A DNA stretch of 36,448 nucleotides from a bacterium. GTDB taxonomy: Bacteria; Bacteroidota; Bacteroidia; Chitinophagales; Saprospiraceae. The notes below the pieces were generated by a model that did no database searches, had not been told where the DNA came from, and was given only the letters and a program-made list of their open reading frames with translations. Each line of letters opens with the position of its first letter. Within the stretch, counting starts at the first letter, position 1. The position numbers and the translations under genes are program-made. Shown in pieces: positions 26,710 through 33,963 of the stretch. The stretch lies in NCBI GenBank assembly GCA_024742755.1, contig JANSXW010000058.1:1-36448 (forward strand), given 5' to 3'.

Positions 26710-27327
26710 ATGATGACAGAAGGCAAACGACTGATGGACAGCAGAGAGGTAATGGTACTCGAAGGGGTAGCGATGCTGGGACTGAGCGTGGTGGCACTGT
26801 GCTACCCAATAGAACAGCGTTTGCCCTTGCTTATCCCGCTTGGGCTGTTGCTGGGGTTCAGCGGCATCACGCGGCTGATCATCAGCGCCTGGTTTTTCCG
26901 GCGGGGCAGCGCCTGGAGGCAGCTGGTCCAGCAAAGTGCCCTGGCCGACCTGCTGGCTGGTGGCGCGGCTCTTGTGCTGCTGTTGCAGGGCAGCAACCAA
27001 ATGGTATTGCTCCTGGGGCTGTGGCTCGTCTTGTCCGGCTATTTCCAAATCAGGAGGTATGCCTACCTGCGGCAGCAATGGCCAGCCTGCACCCCTGCCG
27101 GGCTGACCGGTATCTTATCCGTGAGCCTGGGGGTTTTCCTCCTGGCCAATATTCAAGGGCAGTGGCTGAGCGCCCCTCTTGACTTGTCGGTACCGCTTGC
27201 CCTGCTTGGGCTGTTCAAAATTTACGCTTTTATCAAACTCGGACAGATGCGCCAACGTTTTTCTAACGAAACCCCGATTGCAGATCAGGAGCCTTTTCCA
27301 CCTTATTCTCCACTCAATCTAAACTGA
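26710..27327 (+). CDS. DUF308/HdeD-like integral membrane protein
   Basis: This protein of 205 residues has about six hydrophobic segments (EVMVLEGVAMLGLSVVALCY, LLIPLGLLLGFSGITRLIIS, LADLLAGGAALVLLLQG, MVLLLGLWLVLSGYFQI, GLTGILSVSLGVFLLAN, LDLSVPLALLGLFKIYAFI). The spacing of paired helices with Gly-rich turns resembles the DUF308/HdeD family of small stress-linked inner-membrane proteins; the match is by pattern, not by a sharp motif. A GTG at 26707 directly precedes ATGs at 26710 and 26713; I chose 26710. It is the first gene of a three-gene operon: 4 bases separate it from the kinase gene. It may be the membrane partner that gives the soluble kinase its signal, which is inference. Confidence 0.75.
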   Translation: MMTEGKRLMDSREVMVLEGVAMLGLSVVALCYPIEQRLPLLIPLGLLLGFSGITRLIISAWFFRRGSAWRQLVQQSALADLLAGGAALVLLLQGSNQMVLLLGLWLVLSGYFQIRRYAYLRQQWPACTPAGLTGILSVSLGVFLLANIQGQWLSAPLDLSVPLALLGLFKIYAFIKLGQMRQRFSNETPIADQEPFPPYSPLNLN

Positions 27328-27331
27328 ACCT

Positions 27332-28438
27332 ATGCCCGAAGCCAGCCCTGACGTTGTACACGCCTTGCAGGAACGCATCAAAGAGCTGAGCTGCCTGTAT
27401 GAGATTTCGAATATCGCTGCCACTTCCACCGCTTCCCTGCCGGAGAAGCTGCAGGAGGTGGTGCAGGCCCTGCCCAAAGCCTGGCAACACCCGGAATTCG
27501 CTGTTGCCGCCCTCCTCCTCGACGATCAGCAGTACCGGTCCGGCAGCCTCGCATCAAAGTACGAGACGCAGCAGCACCCCATCATCGTGCGCGGGCTGGA
27601 GCGCGGTTACCTCGCGATGCATTACAACTATCTGAATGGCGCGCCGCCGCCGTTCCTGCACGAAGAAGCTTTGCTGCTCAAAACCCTGGCTCAGGAAATC
27701 AGCGGCATTATTGAAAGGGACGAACAGAAAGCCCGGGAAGCCCTCCTGCGCCGGAAGTTTGAGCAGGCAGACCGGCTGTCCATCCTTGGAGAAATCACAG
27801 CCGGCATCGCCCATGAGCTCAACACCCCTCTGGGCAACATCCTGGGGTTCGCCCAACTGATACAGGACCGCACAGATGATCAGCAGGTGGAACAGGATGT
27901 GGAAAAAATCATCAACTCCTCCATGCACGCGCGGGAGATCGTCAAAAAGCTCATGTTTTTCTCCTGCGAGATGCCGCAGCAAAAGCAAACAGCCGATGTC
28001 GGGCTGCTCATTGAGGAAGCCCTCCAACTGCTCCGCGTGACTTTCGAACAAGCCGCCATCACCCCACGGCTATCCTTGCCCGGCCACCCGGTGGTGGCAC
28101 AAGTCGACCCCATTCAGTTTACGCAGGTGGTCTTCAACCTTTTGATCAATGCCCTGCACGCCTCTGCGCCCGGGCAGGAAATCTGGCTCACCCTCCTACA
28201 GCATGCATCCAATGTGGTGCTTCGCATACAAGACTTCGGCCACGGTATCGAGCCAGACCTGCAGGAGCGGATTTTTGAGCCCTTCTTCTCCACCAAAGCG
28301 CCTGGTGAAGGTTCCGGGCTTGGGCTGAGCGTCGTGCACGGTATCGTAAAAACCCACGGCGGGCAGATTGAGCTCGAAAGCAGGCCCGGCGAAGGGGCTT
28401 GCTTTACCCTTCGCTTTCCCTTAACTTCCGGGACATGA
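27332..28438 (+). CDS. Soluble sensor histidine kinase (NtrB-like)
   Basis: This 368-residue protein has no membrane segment. Residues 10-130 look like a divergent GAF-type sensor domain (ELSCLYEISNIA at the front, LLLKTLAQEISGIIE at its end). HisKA follows with His161 (GIAHELNTPLGNILGFAQLI). The HATPase has its N box at 266-275 (Asn273), DFGHGIEP at 301-308 and GEGSGLGLSVVHG at 325-337. All kinase motifs are intact. It lies 4 bases after the membrane protein gene, and its stop overlaps the start of the NtrC-type gene in ATGA, so it should phosphorylate that regulator. The signal is unknown. Confidence 0.92.
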   Translation: MPEASPDVVHALQERIKELSCLYEISNIAATSTASLPEKLQEVVQALPKAWQHPEFAVAALLLDDQQYRSGSLASKYETQQHPIIVRGLERGYLAMHYNYLNGAPPPFLHEEALLLKTLAQEISGIIERDEQKAREALLRRKFEQADRLSILGEITAGIAHELNTPLGNILGFAQLIQDRTDDQQVEQDVEKIINSSMHAREIVKKLMFFSCEMPQQKQTADVGLLIEEALQLLRVTFEQAAITPRLSLPGHPVVAQVDPIQFTQVVFNLLINALHASAPGQEIWLTLLQHASNVVLRIQDFGHGIEPDLQERIFEPFFSTKAPGEGSGLGLSVVHGIVKTHGGQIELESRPGEGACFTLRFPLTSGT

Positions 28439-29775
28439 AGAAGCGGAGTATTTTGCTGGTGGATGATTCACAGGACATGCTGGAAGTCCTGAGGCGGCAG
28501 TTGAATGCCCTACATTACAACACCTTTCAGTCTACCTCCGTCACCGATGCGATAGACCTGCTGCAGCATGCCCGGATCGACTTGCTCATCACCGATATGC
28601 GCATGCCGGGCCTCGATGGGATGCACCTGGTCAAATACGCGAAGGCGCACTTCCCTGACTTGCCGGTGCTGGTGATTACCGGTTTCCCCTCCGTTTCCGG
28701 TGCAGTGGAGGCGGTAAAATCGGGAGCGCTCGATTACCTTTCCAAACCGTTCACGGCGAAGGAGCTGCAACAGGCTGTGCAGCAGGTTTTCCGGCAGCAG
28801 GCCGGGCAGCCATCCACCAAGCCCACCCCCGATGAAGAAGGTCAAAAAGCGGTCCATTACCACGGCATAATCGGGCAGTCTGTGCCCGTACGGGAGCTCA
28901 TTGACCTGATCGAACGCATTAAAGAGACCCGGGCGACCACCCTGATTCAGGGAGAAAGCGGCACTGGCAAGGAGCTCGTGGCGAGGGCCATTCACTACAG
29001 TGGCCCCTACCGGCAAGCCCCCTTCGTGACGGTCAACTGCGGGGCCATTCCGGAGCATTTGCTGGAAAGCGAGCTTTTTGGTTTTGTAAAGGGCGCTTTC
29101 ACCGGTGCCAATGAGACCCGCCCCGGGTTTTTCCACGCGGCTGACGGGGGCACCATTTTTCTGGATGAGATTGGGAATGCTTCGGCTGCGGTGCAAACGC
29201 GGCTGCTTCGCGTCATTCAGGAAAAAGAGGTAAAAATGGTGGGCACTAATACCGTACAGAAGGTAGACCTGCGCGTCATTGCAGCGACCAACAGCGATTT
29301 GTATACGCTAAGCCAGCAGGGGCAATTCCGGGAAGACCTTTACTACCGCCTGCACGTGATCGACCTGCACACGCCTCCCCTCCGTCAGCGCAAGAGCGAC
29401 CTCCCGCTGCTGATACAGCACTTTCTGGACAAGTACGCCAAATCTTATGGACGGCCCAAGCCCGGCGTCACCCCGGAAGCCATGCACCGCCTAAAGGCGC
29501 ACGACTGGCCCGGCAATATCCGGGAATTGGAGAACGCGGTGCAACGGGCGCTCATCCTTTGCGACGGCCAGATTGAAGTGGCGGACCTGCCTGCGTATCT
29601 GCACGCAGCGGATAAGACGGCACCCACCGCTCAACCGCAGGCCCTGCTTTCCCTCCGCGAAATGGAAGAGCAGCACATCCGGCGTGTCCTCGACGCTGTA
29701 GACGGCAATAAAACGGCTGCTGCCAAAATCCTGGGCATCAACCGGAAAACGCTGCGGCTAAAATTAAAGCCCTGA
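28435..29775 (+). CDS. NtrC-family sigma-54-dependent response regulator
   Basis: This 446-residue protein has a receiver domain 1-120 with phosphorylated Asp54 (LLITDMRMPG) and Lys104 (LSKPF). The AAA+ domain at about 145-385 has Walker A GESGTGKE 173-180, the sigma-54 contact loop GAFTGA 220-225, Walker B TIFLDEI 240-246 and the sensor/arginine region (FREDLYYRL). A Fis-type helix-turn-helix ends the protein (GNKTAAAKILGINRKTLRLK). The complete GAFTGA means it should activate RpoN promoters after phosphorylation by the kinase encoded just upstream. The frame is open to 28399, but the ATG at 28435, sharing ATGA with the kinase stop, is the start. Its stop at 29775 directly touches the stop of the convergent hydrolase gene. 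Confidence 0.95.
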   Translation: MKKRSILLVDDSQDMLEVLRRQLNALHYNTFQSTSVTDAIDLLQHARIDLLITDMRMPGLDGMHLVKYAKAHFPDLPVLVITGFPSVSGAVEAVKSGALDYLSKPFTAKELQQAVQQVFRQQAGQPSTKPTPDEEGQKAVHYHGIIGQSVPVRELIDLIERIKETRATTLIQGESGTGKELVARAIHYSGPYRQAPFVTVNCGAIPEHLLESELFGFVKGAFTGANETRPGFFHAADGGTIFLDEIGNASAAVQTRLLRVIQEKEVKMVGTNTVQKVDLRVIAATNSDLYTLSQQGQFREDLYYRLHVIDLHTPPLRQRKSDLPLLIQHFLDKYAKSYGRPKPGVTPEAMHRLKAHDWPGNIRELENAVQRALILCDGQIEVADLPAYLHAADKTAPTAQPQALLSLREMEEQHIRRVLDAVDGNKTAAAKILGINRKTLRLKLKP

Positions 29776-30711
29776 CTACTTCAGAAAATCACTGATCAGC
29801 TCATTGACCACAGCAGCCTGCTCGTAGTGCACGAAGTGGCCCGCCTTGTCAATCATATGCAAGGTGGCATTTGGCAGCTGTTCCACCCCTTTCTGCCCGA
29901 TGCTTTCGGTAGTGCCGCCATTGAGGAAGCGGTTGGGGATGAGGTTGTCCTGATGACCGAAGATCGACAGTACCGGCTGCTCAATCTGCGGCAGGTAGTC
30001 AAAGACCGGCTCATCAACCATGCCTTTTACGCACTCCGGAATGATGTAGCAATAAGCGTCAAAGTCTTCGGCCTGGCGCATCGCAATACGGTCTGTAATC
30101 ATAAACTCGGCATCTTCCGGCATATCGTAAAAATTCCAGGCGATATTGGTCTTGATCTGGTCTACGGTGGTCAGTTTCACCCCTGTAGGCGTAAGTACCT
30201 CCCGGAACCATTGCCGTTCGCCTTTGTGGAAGGTCTCAAAGCCCGCCGGTGCCACTAATACCAGCTTTTCCACCTTTTCGGGATAAGACAGGGCGGTGGT
30301 CATTGCGATCTGACCGCCCATAGAGTGGCCGGTCAGTGTGGCTTTTTCCAAGCCAAGGGCGCCCATAAAGTCTTTGACGATGGTGGCGTAGTAGGTCATG
30401 CTCGCCTCGTATTTGCCTTTGCTTGATTTGCCGTAGCCGGGTAAGTCGATGGCGATACAACGGTAGCGGCCCTTCAGGCCTTCTATGTTGTTTTTCCAGG
30501 CTGGGGCGTAACTGCCCAGGCCATGGATGAAAATAATGGGCTCGCCCTTGCCTTCATCAAAGTAGGCCACGGTCTCCCCGGTTTCCAGCTCCACTTTTTG
30601 GGTTGGGAAAGGATAGGGAATATCTTCGAAAGTCTGCACCTTGGGCACTTTCTGAGACCAGCTGCAGCTGCTCAGAAAGAAGAGGCTGAGGAGGAAAAGT
30701 GTATTTCTCAT
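29776..30711 (-). CDS. Alpha/beta hydrolase, probable lipoprotein
   Basis: This 311-residue protein has a lipoprotein-type signal (MRNTLFLLSLFFLSSCSWSQ, lipidated Cys16). The fold marks are the oxyanion motif FIHGLG 61-66, the nucleophile elbow GHSMGG with Ser130, Asp255 (FGHQDNLIPN) and His292 (KAGHFVHYE), so the triad is complete. The family hydrolyses esters, lactones, epoxides and C-C bonds; the substrate cannot be told. Anchoring in a membrane facing the periplasm or outside is inferred from the lipobox. It lies 28 bases after the outer-membrane protein gene on the same strand, so the two are probably co-transcribed, and may handle the same compound. Confidence 0.9.
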   Translation of the reverse strand: MRNTLFLLSLFFLSSCSWSQKVPKVQTFEDIPYPFPTQKVELETGETVAYFDEGKGEPIIFIHGLGSYAPAWKNNIEGLKGRYRCIAIDLPGYGKSSKGKYEASMTYYATIVKDFMGALGLEKATLTGHSMGGQIAMTTALSYPEKVEKLVLVAPAGFETFHKGERQWFREVLTPTGVKLTTVDQIKTNIAWNFYDMPEDAEFMITDRIAMRQAEDFDAYCYIIPECVKGMVDEPVFDYLPQIEQPVLSIFGHQDNLIPNRFLNGGTTESIGQKGVEQLPNATLHMIDKAGHFVHYEQAAVVNELISDFLK

Positions 30712-30739
30712 CTGGACTTCTGCTTTTTTGAGATTCAGG

Positions 30740-32305
30740 TTAAAACATCAACCACTTAAAAACGACGAGTGCGGTGTAGGGGTCAACCGGCCGGACATCC
30801 ACCCCACCGTTCACCGCAGGGCTGTCGTAGAAGTCGCCCAGCCACAGGTAGGCGCCGTGTAGCTCTATCTCCATGAGTGTACCTATGGTGTAGCCAACTT
30901 TGAAGTTGCCCTCAATCCCCATAAACTGACCACCTCTTGCCGGTGAAAAGTTGCTGATGGCCGTAGCCATGCCTACTTTACCATTCAACTTATAGGGAAT
31001 AAAATCACGGCTTAGATTCACTGTGCCACCAGTTAGGCCAAAGCCCATATTGGAAATATCCGTAATTGCAGCCACGTAGCGGTTTACCACATTAGCGTGC
31101 GGGAAAAGTAGGTAGCCTCCGTGCGCCACATTCAACCCACCGGGCGTTGCCCAGGTATTGCCGGTCATGACGCCACTGTAGCGGTCATCACTGATGCCAT
31201 TATCATCCCCGCTCGTAAACATAAAGTCGGCGGAAATAGCATCATTGGGCGTTTTGCCGTAGCGGTAGCCCAGGCGGAGATTCGCCCCCAGCCCGCCGAT
31301 TGACGGCCCATCTCCCCAGGTGCCTTCTTCCTGCAGTTGTGTGCGCCCGAGGTTGTAATTGACGTAGCCCGACAGGAACCAGGTATCTGCCATCTGACTC
31401 AGGTTGTAGTCAAAGTAAGTGCCCAGCCAGGCTACATCAGCCCGGTATCGCCTGCTGCCAAATGGGAAGCGGTAGGTGCCGTTGTAAAGCGAAAGGGTGC
31501 TGTTGAGCCCCTGCCCCAGAATGGAAGGCCCACCCTGCCCGTTGGAACGGTCGCGGACGTAGTAGAGGGAGCCGCCCCAGTGCCATTTGGTACCCAGTGA
31601 CCGCTGATAGGTGAACTCTGCCATGTGCACATCGTCCACCCGCTGAATGCTGTTTTCATAGAGCTGAAAGAAGCCGGCTTTCCACTGATGGTAATCGGCA
31701 TTTTGCCGCACGGTGATGCCCACGCCATCCGTGCCCCAGTAATTGAGGCGGTAGGCGGAGTTCAGCATATCATCGAAGAAGGTACGGTAAGGATTGTAAG
31801 GCGTGTCAAACATCCGCTGCAAGCCCAGGTTGATGGCCCAGCCCGGTGCGGGAACATACTCCAGCTCCAGGTTTTGGGTTTGCAGGTTGACCTGATCGCC
31901 GGAAGGGGCTGAGCCCGAGTTGCCACCCGTGCCATAAGCCACATCCCCCCAGGTGTAGTCAATTTCAAACGAAGCCCGAAGGGTGACGCGGTTGTCAAAC
32001 AGTTTAGGCTTGTAAATGAAGAAAGGCAGGATACGCTGCTCAAAAAAGGAAGCCGTCAGCGAGTCGGAAGTCGTCGTTGTATTTTGCCCAAACAACCGTC
32101 CAATCACCTGACCCTGCAGGAAGTCATTGGTCGGGAAAATGTTGCTGTTGTTGTAGTGGTTATAGAAAAAGGCAATGTACTGGAATTCCTTGTCGGACTC
32201 CTCCGGGATCGCCTCTTCCAGTTGCTTAAAGTAAGGGGGAATCTGTGCCGATGCGGCAAAGGGCAGGCACAGCAAAAGCAGTAGCCAAAGTTGCCGGTTT
32301 TTCAT
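30740..32305 (-). CDS. Outer-membrane beta-barrel protein (porin-like)
   Basis: This 521-residue protein has a signal peptide (MKNRQLWLLLLLCLPFAASA). The remainder alternates polar and hydrophobic residues with many aromatic girdle positions and short turns, for example NYNLGRTQLQEEGTWG, ANLRLGYRYGKTPNDAISAD and EIELHGAYLWLGDF. It ends in an aromatic (YTALVVFKWLMF), as outer-membrane barrels do. I do not recognise a named family; alginate-export-like or other 14-18-strand barrels look comparable. The gene precedes the lipoprotein-like hydrolase by 28 bases. A terminator hairpin of the upstream lipoprotein gene lies 38 bases before its start, with no clear promoter between, so how it is expressed is unclear. 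Confidence 0.8.
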   Translation of the reverse strand: MKNRQLWLLLLLCLPFAASAQIPPYFKQLEEAIPEESDKEFQYIAFFYNHYNNSNIFPTNDFLQGQVIGRLFGQNTTTTSDSLTASFFEQRILPFFIYKPKLFDNRVTLRASFEIDYTWGDVAYGTGGNSGSAPSGDQVNLQTQNLELEYVPAPGWAINLGLQRMFDTPYNPYRTFFDDMLNSAYRLNYWGTDGVGITVRQNADYHQWKAGFFQLYENSIQRVDDVHMAEFTYQRSLGTKWHWGGSLYYVRDRSNGQGGPSILGQGLNSTLSLYNGTYRFPFGSRRYRADVAWLGTYFDYNLSQMADTWFLSGYVNYNLGRTQLQEEGTWGDGPSIGGLGANLRLGYRYGKTPNDAISADFMFTSGDDNGISDDRYSGVMTGNTWATPGGLNVAHGGYLLFPHANVVNRYVAAITDISNMGFGLTGGTVNLSRDFIPYKLNGKVGMATAISNFSPARGGQFMGIEGNFKVGYTIGTLMEIELHGAYLWLGDFYDSPAVNGGVDVRPVDPYTALVVFKWLMF

Positions 32306-32342
32306 GGTAGGGTAAGGATTGGTTTTGCTGGTTGGGAAAAGG

Positions 32343-32376
32343 AAAGGCGCAGCACAAAGGTTTGTACTGCGCCTTT
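32343..32376 (-). terminator. Near-perfect palindromic terminator after the lipoprotein gene
   Basis: AAAGGCGCAG (32343-32352) pairs with CTGCGCCTTT (32367-32376). The inner ACAAA/TTTGT can extend the helix after one mismatch. On the minus strand the hairpin is followed by CCTTTTCCC. It lies 18 bases past the lipoprotein stop and would work in both directions. Confidence 0.7.
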
Positions 32377-32393
32377 TCGAACGCTATTGATTG

Positions 32394-32966
32394 CTACTCA
32401 ATTTTTTCGTACGTCTGAATATTCAGATTGCCCAGAGCACCGCCGTTGGTGCTGCCAAAGCCGCCCGCAGCGGTAGGTGGTACAGCACCGATATCAGGTG
32501 CGGTCTGTACAATTTCGTACCGCATTGTCGTGCCATTGATCTCGAAAATACCGACGGAAGTCAGGGCCGCAGGTGCAGACTGATTCACCGTAATGTCCCA
32601 GATATCAGCGGTGCCACTTTCCATTTGCTGGTAAGTGCCCTCCAGGGTCAGCAAAGCGCCGGAAGTATCGTATTGCTCAACGGTGTAAGTCAGGTCGGTG
32701 CGGAACTCCGCGTAGATGCTATCCGTGCCAAAGAGATTGACCAGCAGCGGTGCCACATTAGCACCAGAGCTCTGCCATTGGCCCTGAATGCCTACTTCAC
32801 AAGGGTCGCAGGTGCCCCCACAGTCAATACCCGTTTCGTCACCGTTTTGGATACCATCGGTGCAGGTGGGTTCCGGCTCGTTGTCGCCGTCATCATCACA
32901 GCCCGTCCAGGTCACCATAGCGCCGGTAAGGGCAAAAAGCATCAATAAAAACTTAAAATTCTTCAT
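32394..32966 (-). CDS. Secreted lipoprotein with a Cys-rich CxDGIQNG...DCGG motif
   Basis: The protein has 190 residues from the ATG at 32966. It has a lipoprotein signal (MKNFKFLLMLFALTGAMVTW then TGC, lipidated Cys23), an acidic stretch (DDDGDNEPEP) and a short four-cysteine motif (CTDGIQNGDE...DCGGTCDPC), a known repeat in Bacteroidota surface proteins and some eukaryotic extracellular ones. A beta-rich domain follows (TVEQYDTSGALLTLEGTYQQ), which resembles lipocalin-like lipoproteins. Acidic residues after the lipid anchor may favour surface export in this phylum (inference). The frame opens at 33089, but a promoter at 32996-33030 lies inside that longer version, so the ATG at 32966 is used. 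Confidence 0.82.
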   Translation of the reverse strand: MKNFKFLLMLFALTGAMVTWTGCDDDGDNEPEPTCTDGIQNGDETGIDCGGTCDPCEVGIQGQWQSSGANVAPLLVNLFGTDSIYAEFRTDLTYTVEQYDTSGALLTLEGTYQQMESGTADIWDITVNQSAPAALTSVGIFEINGTTMRYEIVQTAPDIGAVPPTAAGGFGSTNGGALGNLNIQTYEKIE

Positions 32967-32995
32967 AGCGGAAAATTTGATTTTAGTCTGGTTCG

Positions 32996-33030
32996 CAAAA
33001 TTAATTTTGGAAAGCGCTGGCCTTTTCAAA
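32996..33030 (-). promoter_or_regulatory. Bacteroidota-type promoter of the Cys-motif lipoprotein
   Basis: On the minus strand TTTG (33027-33030), 23 bases, then TAATTTTG (32996-33003), a full match to TAnnTTTG. The start would be near 32989, about 23 bases before the ATG. The spacer is at the long end of the known range. Confidence 0.5.
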
Positions 33031-33249
33031 AGACCTTTACAGCAAAGCGAATGTAAGAAAGCCCAATATCGGGAGTAATCAAATGACAAAAATCAAAGGG
33101 TTGACTTAAAATTTATTTTACCTCTAAAACCACCTCAATACCTTAACAACTAGTTTTTTACACCTAAAATCAAAGCACCTGACCCAAAACCAAAAATGCC
33201 CCCGCCCAAAACATAAATGCCCTGCTGAAGTTGATGAACCCAAAAGGGC

Positions 33250-33585
33250 ATGGGCAAAGCTTCACCTACCATAACTGTAACCTTCCTCGATGGCAAGCAG
33301 ACGCGCTTTCAAGCGGAAGCCGGCACCAACCTCCGGCAAGCCTTGCTGCAGCAGGGCATCAGCCCCTACACTTCCTATACCCGCCGGCTCAACTGCGGTG
33401 GCAGAGGCCTCTGCGCCACCTGCGGCGTATGGATCAACGGCAATGCCCCTGCCCCACAGCACTGGCACGACAAAGCCGCCCGGCGCTTTGGCTACCCCCG
33501 CCTTAGCTGTCAGGTGACGATAGAACAGGACCTGCAAGTGGAGTTGGTGGAAAAGTGGATTTGGGGCGGGCGACGCAGCCTGTAA
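33250..33585 (+). CDS. Small 2Fe-2S ferredoxin
   Basis: This 111-residue protein has a beta-grasp start (TITVTFLDGKQTRFQAEAG) and cluster ligands Cys49, Cys55, Cys58 (NCGGRGLCATC) and Cys87 (RLSCQVT). The C-X5-C-X2-C-X28-C pattern fits 2Fe-2S ferredoxins. It should carry single electrons in the cytoplasm; the partner enzyme is not nearby. The C-terminus (VEKWIWGGRRSL) is short and basic. The ATG at 33250 is the only good start. Its first two bases fall in a possible 7-bp hairpin (33217-33223 / 33245-33251), which might limit translation. No convincing promoter was found in the A+T-rich 33090-33249 stretch. Confidence 0.9.
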   Translation: MGKASPTITVTFLDGKQTRFQAEAGTNLRQALLQQGISPYTSYTRRLNCGGRGLCATCGVWINGNAPAPQHWHDKAARRFGYPRLSCQVTIEQDLQVELVEKWIWGGRRSL

Positions 33586-33942
33586 ATTTTGAATGGCTAA
33601 GGGTGCAGCCGCAAATGCCTGTCCATTCAAAGTAAAACTATAGCGAGGGCTTCAGGAGGGCAAAGCGAACAGGCAACCCGGTCTGACCCGCACTATCCCT
33701 CTGCCAAAAAGCACTTAGCTCTACTTAATGAACGATGACACGCTGTAGCCACCCCTGCCAGGTAAAAATTTTAATCGTCCAAAAGCACTTATTAAATCTA
33801 AACGCGCTTACAAACAACTCAAATTCAAAATAATAATTTACATAAATTCAACAGCCTAAAATTTGCTCAAACCGGGCTATTCTGTTACATTGTAACCACA
33901 ACGCGTTCAAGCTGCTCGCTCGAATGCGCCTCTTGTAACTAA
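33586..33942. other. Intergenic region with inverted and direct repeats
   Basis: No gene is seen in these 357 bases. TTTGAATGG (33588-33596) and CCATTCAAA (33623-33631) form a 9-bp stem just past the ferredoxin stop, perhaps a weak terminator although no T tract follows. AAAAGCACTTA occurs twice (33707-33717 and 33781-33791). A promoter lies at 33862-33892. Confidence 0.4.
33862..33892 (+). promoter_or_regulatory. Promoter with an overlapping palindrome, upstream of the T9SS-secreted protein
   Basis: TTTG (33862-33865), 19 bases, then TTACATTG (33885-33892), close to the TTACTTTG form seen at 15865. The perfect inverted repeat GTTAC-ATT-GTAAC (33884-33896) covers the -7 box and could be an operator. 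Transcription would begin near 33899. Confidence 0.45.
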
Positions 33943-33963
33943 ATGGCATATCTCAGTATGAAC

